Origin: an uncultured Caulobacteraceae bacterium
GTDB lineage: Bacteria > Pseudomonadota > Alphaproteobacteria > Caulobacterales > TH1-2
Direction of reading: 5' to 3'
Assembly (NCBI GenBank): GCA_937967425.1
Contig: CALBST010000262.1
Coordinates: 1-16,292 of the forward strand
DNA: 16,292 nt
A model generated the notes under the pieces. The model made no database searches and was not told where the DNA came from. It was given only the letters and a program-made list of their open reading frames with translations. Positions 1 to 7,488 of the stretch are shown here, piece after piece. Position numbers and translations under genes: made by a program. Numbering within the stretch: the first letter of the stretch is position 1; each line of letters begins with the position of its first letter.

Positions 1-77
1 CTTCCGGTGGCCGCACGGAGCTTGGCCTGTTCGGGCCGACCAAACGGCGCACCGCAAAAAACCCGATGGAGGCTTGA
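1..77 (+). CDS. narH: NarH C-terminal end (partial): nitrate reductase beta subunit
   Basis: Only the last 24 codons are in the window, read in the frame starting at base 3 and stopping at TGA 75-77. The peptide ends GPTKRRTAKNPMEA. Assignment rests mainly on position: it ends one base before narJ, and narH precedes narJ in narGHJI operons. The family role is the iron-sulfur electron-transfer subunit of membrane-bound nitrate reductase, passing electrons from NarI haem to the NarG molybdenum site. The catalytic part and the cluster-binding cysteines lie upstream of the window, so nothing can be said about their integrity. Confidence 0.75.
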   Translation, partial: SGGRTELGLFGPTKRRTAKNPMEA

Positions 78-78
78 G

Positions 79-756
79 ATGGCGAACACCTATCGGGCGC
101 TCGCGCTGCTGCTGAGTTATCCGACTTCCGATACTGCCGCGTTGATGCCCACGGTTGCAGCCGTGCTGGAGAGCGAGCGGCTCGTGCCGGCGCCTCTGTT
201 GCGAAAGCTCATGCCAATATTGGATGAGGTCTCTGCGGACGACCTCTACGATGCCCAATCGCGCTACGTCGATCTCTTTGATCGAACGCGCTCGCTTTCG
301 CTTCAGCTTTACGAACACGTTCACGGTGAAAGCCGGGATCGCGGCCAAGCGATGGTGGAGCTTCTAAAGCTCTATTCGTCGCGCGGCCTTGAGCTGACCG
401 CTAGGGAATTGCCCGATCACCTGCCGGTCTTTCTGGAATTCCTTTCGCAACAGCCGGCCGATGAGGCGGCTGTGCTGCTTGGAGAGGCCGCACACGTTCT
501 GGAGGCGCTGCGCGAGCGGCTCAAGAAGCGGGATTCCGCCTATGCGCATGTGTTCGACGCTCTTCTCGCGCTTGCTGACGCCGAGCGCAACGGCGAGGCC
601 ATCAAGGCCTTAATGCAGGAGCCCGATGACGATCCGAACGACCTTGAGGCGCTCGATAAGGCTTGGGCCGAGGAACAAGTGACGTTCGGACCAGACAAGG
701 TCGGCTGCCCCAAGGCAGAGGCCATGATCGCGCAGATGAAGGACAGTGCGGCATGA
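79..756 (+). CDS. narJ: NarJ, nitrate reductase assembly chaperone (TorD/NarJ family)
   Basis: The 225-residue protein starting MANTYRALALLLSYP has the usual NarJ length. It carries the family hallmarks: an N-terminal LLSYP segment (about residues 8-15), YVDLFDRTRSLSLQLYEHVHG (about 62-84), and PDHLPVFLEFLS (about 112-123). NarJ is a cytoplasmic chaperone that binds apo-NarGH so that the molybdenum cofactor and iron-sulfur clusters are inserted before docking to NarI. The ATG at 79 is preferred over an in-frame upstream start at 7 because it comes one base after the narH stop and leaves an NarJ-like N-terminus. Its TGA overlaps the porin ATG (ATGA), implying translational coupling. The family call is secure. 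Confidence 0.95.
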   Translation: MANTYRALALLLSYPTSDTAALMPTVAAVLESERLVPAPLLRKLMPILDEVSADDLYDAQSRYVDLFDRTRSLSLQLYEHVHGESRDRGQAMVELLKLYSSRGLELTARELPDHLPVFLEFLSQQPADEAAVLLGEAAHVLEALRERLKKRDSAYAHVFDALLALADAERNGEAIKALMQEPDDDPNDLEALDKAWAEEQVTFGPDKVGCPKAEAMIAQMKDSAA

Positions 757-1955
757 ACGCGGTTGCACTGAGATCCTGCGCGTTCGCGCTCGGTGTCGTC
801 ATCTGTACGCCAGCCGCCTTGGCGCAGACGGCTGCGACGGAGGGTGATTGGATCCTCGATACAAGGCTTCGCTATGAAAGCGTAAGCCAGCATGGGCTGG
901 AGGATGCGAATGCTGTGACGTTGCGCGCCCGGCTTGGGTACGAGACGCCGGCGTGGCGCGGTTTTCGAGCATTGGCTGAGCTTGAGGGCGTCGCTCAACT
1001 CACGGACGACTTCAACGACACGGTCAATGGCCACACTGCGTATGCAATCGTCCCGGATCCGGAGGCGTTCGAGCTAAACCGTCTGCAACTCGCTTGGTCT
1101 GGCGCTGAGGGACGAAGCGTTGTGCTGGGCCGCCAGCGTATCGTGCTCGGCAACGCCCGCTTTGTCGGCAATGTCGGCTTTCGGCAGAACGAGCAAACCT
1201 TCGATGCGCTGCGCGCCTCGTTCCGTCCGTTCGAGCAAACGACGTTGACTTACATCTATGTGGATCGTGTCCGCCGTATTTTCGGGGATGACAACCCGCA
1301 AGGCGAGTGGGACAGCGATAGTCACATCGTGCAGGCGGAAATGACGACCCCCGTGGGCCGCTTCTCTGCGTACGGGCTGCTTCTGAACTTAGAGGATGCG
1401 CCGGCGCAATCGAACCAGACTTATGGTTTGCGTTGGCAGAACGAGTGGGAAGTCGGCTCGTATAAGCCTCGGCTTACGTTGGAAGTCGCGCAGCAGCGGG
1501 ACTATGGCGACAACACAGCAGACTTTGATCTGGGCTACCAGCATGCGGAGTTTGGCTTACGGCGCGGGCCATGGGGCGTCACAGCCGGCGGCGAGCGTCT
1601 TGAAGGCGACGATGCGCGTGGCTTCTCGACTCCGCTGGCGACGCTGCACGCTTTCCAAGGCTGGGCCGATGTCTTCTTGACGACGCCGCCCGACGGCGTG
1701 CGCGATCTTTATGTGGGCGCCTCTTATTCGGCTACGCCCTGGTCCGACGCACAGCCACTGACCTTGGCCGTGACCTATCACGACTTTGCGGATGACGACG
1801 GGTCTACCGCGTTCGGCCGTGAGTGGGATGCGTCCGCGCGCTTCACCATCAACGAGCACGTCTCGATCGAAGCGAAGGCGGCGATGTTCGACGGCGATGA
1901 CGCACGCTTCGCCGATCGCAATAAATTCTGGCTCGCTCTCGAATATCGGCTCTGA
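753..1955 (+). CDS. Outer-membrane porin of the alginate-export (AlgE-like) family
   Basis: This 400-residue protein starts at the ATG overlapping the narJ stop. Residues 1-25 form a signal peptide (basic ARGs, hydrophobic core, then TPAALAQ with likely cleavage around 25). The rest has alternating amphipathic strands with many aromatic and acidic residues, including LDTRLRYES near the start, a VVLGRQRIVLGNARFVG block and a final strand FWLALEYRL. This matches the alginate-export beta-barrel family (about 400 residues, 16-18 strands). The substrate cannot be deduced. Its place between narJ and narI suggests passage of nitrate or nitrite, or of a small acidic solute used with nitrate respiration; that is inference. 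The narI start follows nine bases after the stop, with GAGGA as ribosome site between them. Confidence 0.85.
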   Translation: MNAVALRSCAFALGVVICTPAALAQTAATEGDWILDTRLRYESVSQHGLEDANAVTLRARLGYETPAWRGFRALAELEGVAQLTDDFNDTVNGHTAYAIVPDPEAFELNRLQLAWSGAEGRSVVLGRQRIVLGNARFVGNVGFRQNEQTFDALRASFRPFEQTTLTYIYVDRVRRIFGDDNPQGEWDSDSHIVQAEMTTPVGRFSAYGLLLNLEDAPAQSNQTYGLRWQNEWEVGSYKPRLTLEVAQQRDYGDNTADFDLGYQHAEFGLRRGPWGVTAGGERLEGDDARGFSTPLATLHAFQGWADVFLTTPPDGVRDLYVGASYSATPWSDAQPLTLAVTYHDFADDDGSTAFGREWDASARFTINEHVSIEAKAAMFDGDDARFADRNKFWLALEYRL

Positions 1956-1964
1956 GGACACACC

Positions 1965-2672
1965 ATGACGGAATGGCTCAATCAGGCGCTGTTTGGCTTC
2001 TATCCCTACATCGCCCTTGCCGTGCTCGCGATCGGCTCGGTGCTGCGGTTTGACCGCGAGCAATACACCTGGCGCACGGGTTCATCGCAATTGCTGCGCC
2101 GCAAGCAGCTCGTCTTGGGCTCAATACTCTTCCACGTCGGTATCCTGTTGATTTTTGTGGGCCATCTTGTCGGCCTGCTAACACCGATGATCGTGTGGGA
2201 GACGCTGGGTGTGACACACGCGGCAAAGCAAATGCTCGCGATTATCGCGGGCGGCGTGGCTGGCGCCATGTGTTTAGTCGGCGGCCTGTTGCTGTTGCAT
2301 CGACGTCTGTTCGATCCACGCATTCGTGCGACATCTACTTTCGGCGATACCGCGATCCTCGTGCTGCTGATGGCGCAGCTCTGTCTCGGCCTCGCCACCA
2401 TCCCGATTTCGCTGCAACACAGCGACGGTGAGGAGATGGTGAAATTCATGATGTGGGCGCAAGGCATCTTCACCTTCCAAGCCGGCGCTGCGAACTACGT
2501 CGCGGACGCACATTGGATCTTCAAGACGCATTTGACGCTCGGACTGACGATCTTCCTTGTCTTTCCGTTCACGCGGCTTGTGCACATGCTCTCGGCGCCG
2601 GTGTGGTATCTCAACCGTCGCGGCTGGCAGATTGTGCGTTCCAAGCGCCTGGCGGCGGGGAGCGGCAAATGA
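1965..2672 (+). CDS. narI: NarI, nitrate reductase gamma subunit (dihaem cytochrome b)
   Basis: The 235-residue membrane protein begins MTEWLNQALFGFYPYIAL and has five hydrophobic segments, as in the NarI family: about residues 10-28, 48-68, 85-110, 125-145 and 180-205. Conserved histidines for two b haems are visible in FHVGILLIFVGHLVG in the second helix and in HWIFKTHLTLG and RLVHMLSAPVWYL near the C-terminus. The tail YLNRRGWQIVRSK is characteristic. NarI takes electrons from quinol on the periplasmic side and passes them to NarH. It overlaps the following isomerase gene by ATGA. Length and motifs are normal and nothing appears damaged. Confidence 0.96.
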   Translation: MTEWLNQALFGFYPYIALAVLAIGSVLRFDREQYTWRTGSSQLLRRKQLVLGSILFHVGILLIFVGHLVGLLTPMIVWETLGVTHAAKQMLAIIAGGVAGAMCLVGGLLLLHRRLFDPRIRATSTFGDTAILVLLMAQLCLGLATIPISLQHSDGEEMVKFMMWAQGIFTFQAGAANYVADAHWIFKTHLTLGLTIFLVFPFTRLVHMLSAPVWYLNRRGWQIVRSKRLAAGSGK

Positions 2673-3553
2673 AGCACACGCTCATTCGCACTGTTTCCGA
2701 AGCGCCGCCGCAGGAAGCGTTCTCCGGCTGCGGCCACGGCCCCGCGCCGGCGGCGCGGCGAGAGAAGGGTGCGCCTCCTATTTATGTGGACGGCGTCTTG
2801 ATCGCTGAAGCCGCCATCGCCGCGGAAGCGCAAAATCATGTGGCCGGCTCCGCCGCGGAGGCGCGTGCGGCCGCCGCCCGAGCTTTGGTGATCCGCCATC
2901 TTTTGTTACGCCGCGCCGAGGCGTTGAACTTAGAGCCCGACACCGAGCGCGACGAGCTTGGCAGGGAAGAAACACCGGAAGAAGCATTGGTTCGCCAAGT
3001 GTTGCAGCGCGAAGCGCCTGGTGATGAACCAACCGAAGCCGAATGCCGCCGTGTCTACGAGGCGTCGAAGGCGAAGTTTGCCGCGCCCGAAATCTTCGAA
3101 GCTTCGCACATTCTCTTTGAGCCCGGAGCGCCTGGCGATGAAGCTTGGATGGAGGCGCATGAGCGTGCGAGCGCGGCGATCGCCGAGCTTTTGGCCGGCG
3201 CGGACTTCGCCGCCTACGCCCGGGCGTATTCCTCGTGCTCAAGCGCGGCCGACGGCGGGTCCCTTGGCCAATTTGTGCGCGGCGATCTCGCGCCTGCAAT
3301 CGAAGGCGCTTTGGCTCATCTGACGCCGGGCTCATTGGCCCCGGCGCCAATCAGAACCCGTCATGGCTGGCATGTTCTGCGTCTTGATCGTCACGCGGCG
3401 TCGCGCACCCTGCCGTTTGAAGCGGTGGAGGAGCACATTCGCGCGGCACTGCATACACGCTCCGCAGTGGCCGCCTCGGCGCGCTACGTTGAAGCGCTCG
3501 CTGCGCACGCTGAGATCGAGGGGCTGTCGCTGAGCGGCGGCGCCGCGTCATGA
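2669..3553 (+). CDS. PpiC/parvulin-type peptidyl-prolyl isomerase of the nar operon
   Basis: The protein has 294 residues from the ATG that overlaps the narI stop. Residues about 45-130 form an alanine- and glutamate-rich helical SurA/NifM-like N-domain. Residues about 145-245 are a parvulin domain with EASHILFEPG, an ADFAAYARAYSSCSSAADGG loop, GSLGQFVRGDLAPAIEGAL and TRHGWHVLRLDR. Such an isomerase behind narI is known in other alphaproteobacterial nar operons and is thought to help fold or mature the reductase. There is no clear cleavable signal peptide, so a cytoplasmic role on NarGH, as for NifM on nitrogenase, is more likely than a periplasmic one. The next gene starts inside its stop codon (ATGA). 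Confidence 0.9.
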   Translation: MKHTLIRTVSEAPPQEAFSGCGHGPAPAARREKGAPPIYVDGVLIAEAAIAAEAQNHVAGSAAEARAAAARALVIRHLLLRRAEALNLEPDTERDELGREETPEEALVRQVLQREAPGDEPTEAECRRVYEASKAKFAAPEIFEASHILFEPGAPGDEAWMEAHERASAAIAELLAGADFAAYARAYSSCSSAADGGSLGQFVRGDLAPAIEGALAHLTPGSLAPAPIRTRHGWHVLRLDRHAASRTLPFEAVEEHIRAALHTRSAVAASARYVEALAAHAEIEGLSLSGGAAS

Positions 3554-3846
3554 GCGAGCTCATGCTGGGCGACATCATTTCGTTGGGGCGACAGTCCAGC
3601 GCCCAGTTGAGCGCTTGGCTTCGCGCTGCGGACCCTGACGCGGCCGCGCGTCTCGATGAGGCCGCGGCCTGCCGCCAGGAGAGTCCGGCGCAGTTTCTTC
3701 GTATCGCCGTCTCGGACTTCATCTCGGAGGCAGACGAGGAGGCGTGGGCTAGTCTCGTCTCCGCGGTGCGCGACGCGACGGATCCCGGCGCTGCGTGCGC
3801 CGCGCGCATGATCGCCTTCCGCCTCCATCTGGAGAGCGTCTCATGA
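3550..3846 (+). CDS. Unrecognised 98-residue protein in the nar operon
   Basis: I do not recognise this protein. It starts MSELMLGDIISLGRQSSAQL and ends MIAFRLHLESVS. It is mostly predicted helix, acidic (clusters such as ISEADEEAW), rich in alanine, with no membrane segment or signal peptide and two cysteines not arranged as a metal site. It overlaps the isomerase stop and the hemerythrin start by ATGA on both sides, which strongly argues that it is translated and coupled to them. Its codon choice resembles its neighbours. Position suggests a small accessory factor for nitrate reductase maturation or for the hemerythrin; that is only inference. Confidence 0.8.
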   Translation: MSELMLGDIISLGRQSSAQLSAWLRAADPDAAARLDEAAACRQESPAQFLRIAVSDFISEADEEAWASLVSAVRDATDPGAACAARMIAFRLHLESVS

Positions 3847-4385
3847 ACGATCTGCGTGATTCAGGCGTGCGTCCGGTCTCGCCAAGCGATGCGATTGAAT
3901 TCTTGCTGGCTGAGCACCTTAACCACCGGCGTATGTGCCGGGCGCTCGAAGACCTCGCCGAGAGCGCCGATTTTGACGCCCTGAAGATTACATCGCTGGT
4001 CGACTTCATCCGCTTCGATCTCACCCTGCACGTGATCGACGAAGAAGAAGACGTATTTCCGCTGCTGCGTCGCCGCTGTCTGCCAGAAGACGATATTGAG
4101 GAGATCCTCGGACGATTGGGCAGAGAGCACGCCGAAGACAAGGCGCTGTCCGAACGTGCGCGCGATGTGCTCAATGCCTGCCTGATCGTGCGGCAGGCGC
4201 CGCACGCCATCGAAGGCGGCGCGGAGGCATTGAAGTCGTTCGCACAACACGAGCGGCGTCATCTGGCGCTTGAGAACGCCGTCATAATCCCGCTGGCGCG
4301 GTTGCGTCTCAGCGGATCCGATATTGAAATGCTCGGCCGCCGGTTCATGGCCCGCCGCCGCCGCGTGGCGGCGACGGGCAAGTAG
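3843..4385 (+). CDS. Hemerythrin HHE-domain protein
   Basis: The 180-residue protein starts at the ATG overlapping the previous stop. It shows a hemerythrin four-helix pattern of metal ligands: EHLNHRR near residues 24-30, LTLHVIDEEEDVFPLL near 60-75 (H63 and E67), GREHAEDK around 100, and HERRHLALENAVIIPLA around 140-155. The family binds a non-haem di-iron centre that senses or stores oxygen, or handles NO. Unlike the gene at 6776, it lacks the ACxxW motif of YtfE repair proteins, so it is a general bacterial hemerythrin. As last gene of the nar operon it probably works during nitrate respiration. It converges on nrdJ with only two bases between stop codons and no visible terminator. Confidence 0.88.
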   Translation: MNDLRDSGVRPVSPSDAIEFLLAEHLNHRRMCRALEDLAESADFDALKITSLVDFIRFDLTLHVIDEEEDVFPLLRRRCLPEDDIEEILGRLGREHAEDKALSERARDVLNACLIVRQAPHAIEGGAEALKSFAQHERRHLALENAVIIPLARLRLSGSDIEMLGRRFMARRRRVAATGK

Positions 4386-4387
4386 GC

Positions 4388-6607
4388 TCACGAACACTTC
4401 GAATAGCCACACTCCAGACACTTGTCGCAGCCTTCGGTGCGGATGAGGGCGCCGGCGCTGCATTTCGGGCAGAAACGCGGACGCGTTTGCGCTGGCGCGG
4501 CCGTAACGGGCGCAGGCGCAGAAACCGTATCGCTGTCCAGGTGCCGCTGGATCACATCGCCGATGGCGGCCAGAAGCGAAGGCACATAGCGCCCGTTGAG
4601 CCACGAGCCACCGCGGGGGTCGAAGACAGCCTTTAGCTCTTCGGCCACGAAGCCTACATCGCCGCCGCGCCGGAAGACGGCCGAGACCATCCGCGTCAGT
4701 GCAAGCGTCCAGGCGTAGTGCTCCATATTCTTCGAGTTGATGAAGATCTCAAAGGGACGGCGTACGCCATTTTCTTCGATATCGTTGATGGTGACATAGA
4801 GCGCGTGCTCGCTTTCGGGCCATTTGATCTTATAGGTCGAACCAATCAGGGTCTCCGGCCGCGCCGTCAGCGCAGCGGTCGCGGGCGGAGCAGCCGACGT
4901 GGCTTGATCGGGCTTCTCCACCGAGAGGATCGAGCCGGTGACGGTGTTGGGCCGGTAGGTCGTGCACCCCTTGCAGCCAAGCTCGAATGCCCGCGCATAG
5001 ATATCGGAGAACTCTTCAAACGGAATGTCCTCCGGGCAATTGACGGTCTTGGAGATCGAGCTGTCGATGTATCGCTGTGCAGCCGCCTGCATCGCCAAAT
5101 GATCGGCGGGCGTCAGTGTCTGCGCGCTGACGAAGCTATGGTCGGGAGCAGGCGTATCGCCTCTGAGGCGGCGCCAAAGCGTCAGCGCATAATCTTGGAC
5201 GGGTTCCTCGATGAAGGAATTGTCCTGCTGGCGAACGCGGCGCTGGTAGGCGAAGGCAAAGACCGGCTCGATGCCGGACGATGTATTGCCGGCTAGGAGC
5301 GAGATCGTGCCGGTGGGAGCGATGGTGGTGAGGCAGCCATTGCGCAAACCGTGTTCGGCTATCAGCGCGCGCGTTTCCGCATCGAGTGAGGCGAGCGTCG
5401 GCCGATCCAGAATGGCTGGGTCGTAAGCTGGAAAGGCGCCCTTCTCGGCCGCAAGCTTTGCTGAGGCCCGGTACGCCGCTGTGCGAATGGCGCTCAACCA
5501 GGTTTCGGTGAGCGCAAGGCCGTCGGCGGCGCCGTAGCGCGCATTGCAGAAAATAAGAGCATCCGCGAGCCCGGTGACGCCGAGGCCAATGCGGCGCTTC
5601 GATTTGGCCTCGTCTTCTTGCTCACGCAGCGGATAGCGCGACACGTCGATGACGTTGTCCAAGAGCCGCACCGCCGTCGCTGTCAACTGCTCCAAGTCTT
5701 CAGGGTCGATCCCGGCGTCGGCCTCAAAGGGGCGCCGCACGAGCCGCGATAGGTTGATCGAGCCCAAAAGGCAGGCGCCATAGGGCGGCAGCGGTTGTTC
5801 GCCGCACGGATTTGTCGCTGAAACGTGCTCACAATAAGCCAGGTTGTTTTCCGCATTGACGCGATCGATGAAGATGACGCCCGGTTCGGCGACAACATAG
5901 GTCGCGCGCATCAGACGCGCCCAGAGATCGCGCGCCCGCACCGTACGATAGACAAGGCCGTCGAACTGAAGCGGCCAATCCTGATCGGCCGAGAGCGCGG
6001 CCATGAAGGCGTCGGTGACCAGGACCGATACATTGAAATTACGCAGCCGCGCGGGATCGCGCTTTGCGTCGATGAATTGTTCGATGTCGGGGTGGTCGAT
6101 CCGCAAGCATCCCATCATGGCGCCGCGGCGCTGTCCCGCCGACATCACGGTCCGGCACATCGCATCCCACGCATCCATGAAGGAAAGCGGACCCGACGCT
6201 TGCGCCCCGACGCCGCGTACAGGCGCGCCGGCAGGGCGGATGGTGGAGAAATCCATGCCTACGCCGCCGCCCTGCTGCATGGTGAGCGCGGCTTCGCGCA
6301 GATGCTCGAAAATGCCGTCGAGATTGTCCGGGATCGTGCCCATCACGAAGCAATTGAAGAGCGTGACCGCGCGGCCCGTGCCGGCGCCGGCGATGATGCG
6401 CCCGGCGGGCAGAAACTTGAAATCGCTGAGCGCGCTTTCGAATTGCGTTCGCCAATGGCGCCGCGCCCGCGCAGGCTCCGCCTCGGCGATGGCGGCCGCC
6501 ACGCGCGCCCAAGTCGCCTCGACGTCTTCATCGCCGCACGCGCCATCAGAACGGAAGCGATACTTCGCGTTCCAGATTTCGGCTGAGATTTCGGCGTCGA
6601 ACGGCAT
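4388..6607 (-). CDS. nrdJ: Adenosylcobalamin-dependent (class II) ribonucleotide reductase
   Basis: The 739-residue enzyme makes deoxynucleotides from ribonucleotides using a B12-derived radical and needs no oxygen. Visible active-site residues are C86 in LFNCFVMG, the N266-x-C268-x-E270 triad in NPCGEQ, and C279 eleven residues further on, the spacing typical of class II enzymes; the C-terminal redox cysteines are in CPKCSAG and CDKCLECGYSKCS. A TSCPD-type domain lies at about residues 590-690 (from STYKIKWPESEHALYVTIND). There is no N-terminal ATP-cone. Start ATG at 6607 has GGAG nine bases upstream. It faces the hemerythrin gene at 6776 across a region with a perfect FNR box and a possible -10 (TAAAAA, complement of 6703-6708), so low-oxygen induction is plausible. 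Confidence 0.96.
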   Translation of the reverse strand: MPFDAEISAEIWNAKYRFRSDGACGDEDVEATWARVAAAIAEAEPARARRHWRTQFESALSDFKFLPAGRIIAGAGTGRAVTLFNCFVMGTIPDNLDGIFEHLREAALTMQQGGGVGMDFSTIRPAGAPVRGVGAQASGPLSFMDAWDAMCRTVMSAGQRRGAMMGCLRIDHPDIEQFIDAKRDPARLRNFNVSVLVTDAFMAALSADQDWPLQFDGLVYRTVRARDLWARLMRATYVVAEPGVIFIDRVNAENNLAYCEHVSATNPCGEQPLPPYGACLLGSINLSRLVRRPFEADAGIDPEDLEQLTATAVRLLDNVIDVSRYPLREQEDEAKSKRRIGLGVTGLADALIFCNARYGAADGLALTETWLSAIRTAAYRASAKLAAEKGAFPAYDPAILDRPTLASLDAETRALIAEHGLRNGCLTTIAPTGTISLLAGNTSSGIEPVFAFAYQRRVRQQDNSFIEEPVQDYALTLWRRLRGDTPAPDHSFVSAQTLTPADHLAMQAAAQRYIDSSISKTVNCPEDIPFEEFSDIYARAFELGCKGCTTYRPNTVTGSILSVEKPDQATSAAPPATAALTARPETLIGSTYKIKWPESEHALYVTINDIEENGVRRPFEIFINSKNMEHYAWTLALTRMVSAVFRRGGDVGFVAEELKAVFDPRGGSWLNGRYVPSLLAAIGDVIQRHLDSDTVSAPAPVTAAPAQTRPRFCPKCSAGALIRTEGCDKCLECGYSKCS

Positions 6608-6727
6608 TTAACTGGCTCCATCATGATCTAGCACGGGCCAGTCTCCGTGAGTCGAAGGTAATGCGAAGGTAAATTGCATTGGGTGGCGACAACGCAGCGC
6701 ACTTTTTAGCGGATGTCGCGCGCTCTC

Positions 6728-6741
6728 TTGATACGCATCAA
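6728..6741. promoter_or_regulatory. Perfect FNR-type binding site (TTGAT-N4-ATCAA)
   Basis: The sequence TTGATACGCATCAA is an exact FNR consensus palindrome with spacer ACGC. It lies between the divergent nrdJ and YtfE-like genes. Its centre (6734.5) is about 41.5 bases from the predicted start of the + transcript, the class II activator position. A weaker -10-like TAAAAA lies at a similar distance on the - strand towards nrdJ, so one dimer could serve both genes. The encoded FNR-type helix at the right edge of the window has the matching ExxSR recognition residues. Confidence 0.88.
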
Positions 6742-6763
6742 ACGAGCGCCGCCGGCAACGCGT

Positions 6764-6769
6764 TATCAT
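6764..6769 (+). promoter_or_regulatory. -10 element TATCAT of a class II FNR promoter
   Basis: TATCAT matches the TATAAT consensus at five of six positions. It is centred 32 bases downstream of the FNR box centre, as expected for class II promoters. The predicted start, about seven bases beyond the hexamer, coincides with the ATG at 6776, suggesting a leaderless transcript. Confidence 0.6.
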
Positions 6770-6775
6770 GGCGTT

Positions 6776-7318
6776 ATGATGGACGCTGGTGTGGACGCGA
6801 ACGTAGCCGATTGTGAAGCGGATGCGGAGACGCGTTGCACCGACGCAGGCGGCGACATCCCATCCGATCCTCGCGCACTCGTGGATCACATTCTGACGCG
6901 CTTTCACGCTGTTCATCGCTGTGAGCTGCCAGATCTGTGCACGCTCGCGCGCAGGGTGGAAAAAATCCATGCGAGCCACCCGCAATGTCCGCAGGGGTTG
7001 GCAGCCTTGTTGGACGCGATGCTGATCGAACTTGAAGATCATATGGTTCGCGAGGAGCGGGTTCTTTTCCCGACGCTACTCGCAGGCGGCGGCGGCTGCG
7101 CGCCCTTTACAATGCGCAAGATGCGGTTGGAGCATGATGATCACCAAACGCACCTGGCCGAACTAGAAGCGCTTACCCGTGGCTTCACCCCGCCGCCCGA
7201 CGCCTGCGGCAGTTGGCGGGCGCTCTGCCAAGGATGCAAGAAGCTCAGCGACGATCTGCGCCGCCATATCGCGATTGAGAACGATGTGCTGTTCCCACTT
7301 TACGAGAAGACGCCTTGA
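6776..7318 (+). CDS. YtfE/RIC/DnrN-like iron-sulfur cluster repair hemerythrin
   Basis: The 180-residue protein follows the YtfE/ScdA C-terminal pattern closely: DHILTRFHAVHRCELPDL (37-54), ELEDHMVREERVLFPTL (85-101), MRLEHDDHQTHLAEL (about 119-133), ACGSWRALCQGCKKLSDDL (about 148-166), and RRHIAIENDVLFPLYEK at the end. These supply the di-iron histidines and glutamates. Family members restore iron-sulfur clusters damaged by NO or oxidation. The usual N-terminal ScdA_N domain is missing: about 35 residues with cysteines at 13 and 21 stand in its place, and the protein is shorter than YtfE (220). The ATG at 6776 is chosen because an upstream in-frame ATG would place the FNR box and -10 inside the gene. 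No ribosome site precedes it. Confidence 0.9.
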   Translation: MMDAGVDANVADCEADAETRCTDAGGDIPSDPRALVDHILTRFHAVHRCELPDLCTLARRVEKIHASHPQCPQGLAALLDAMLIELEDHMVREERVLFPTLLAGGGGCAPFTMRKMRLEHDDHQTHLAELEALTRGFTPPPDACGSWRALCQGCKKLSDDLRRHIAIENDVLFPLYEKTP

Positions 7319-7348
7319 GGCCTGCGGCGACAGAGCGCAACTCATGCC

Positions 7349-7362
7349 TTGATGAGGGTCAA
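7349..7362. promoter_or_regulatory. FNR/FixK-type box (TTGAT-GAGG-GTCAA)
   Basis: TTGATGAGGGTCAA fits the FNR/FixK consensus TTGA(T/C)-N4-(G/A)TCAA. It lies in the space before the ferritin-like pair. A weak -10-like TAATTT at 7385-7390 is centred 32 bases downstream, again class II spacing. The predicted start near 7397 would give a leader of about 90 bases that includes a GC-rich hairpin. Confidence 0.75.
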
Positions 7363-7411
7363 ACGCCAATTGCGCCAACGCACGTAATTTCTACCCCGCC
7401 TCCACAAGCTT

Positions 7412-7442
7412 GCGCGCCGCGGCCTCGGCCGCGCGTGCGCGC
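7412..7442 (+). other. GC-rich hairpin in the leader of the ferritin-like operon
   Basis: CGCGGCC at 7418-7424 pairs with GGCCGCG at 7427-7433 around a two-base loop. A further GCGCGC at 7412-7417 can pair with GCGCGC at 7437-7442 across a three-base bulge. No T-run follows, so it is not a standard terminator. It would lie in the leader of a transcript started from the box at 7349-7362 and ends 31 bases before the ribosome site. It may stabilise or regulate the message; GC-rich composition makes chance pairing possible. Confidence 0.35.
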
Positions 7443-7488
7443 CGCAACGTGTTGAAATTCACGACACGTGCGGAAGGGAGGTGCTGCA

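Noticed and set aside
6608..6727. Cobalamin riboswitch or NrdR boxes in front of nrdJ
   Set aside because: The space is too short for a typical cobalamin riboswitch, and no NrdR-type ACAC-rich paired boxes were seen.
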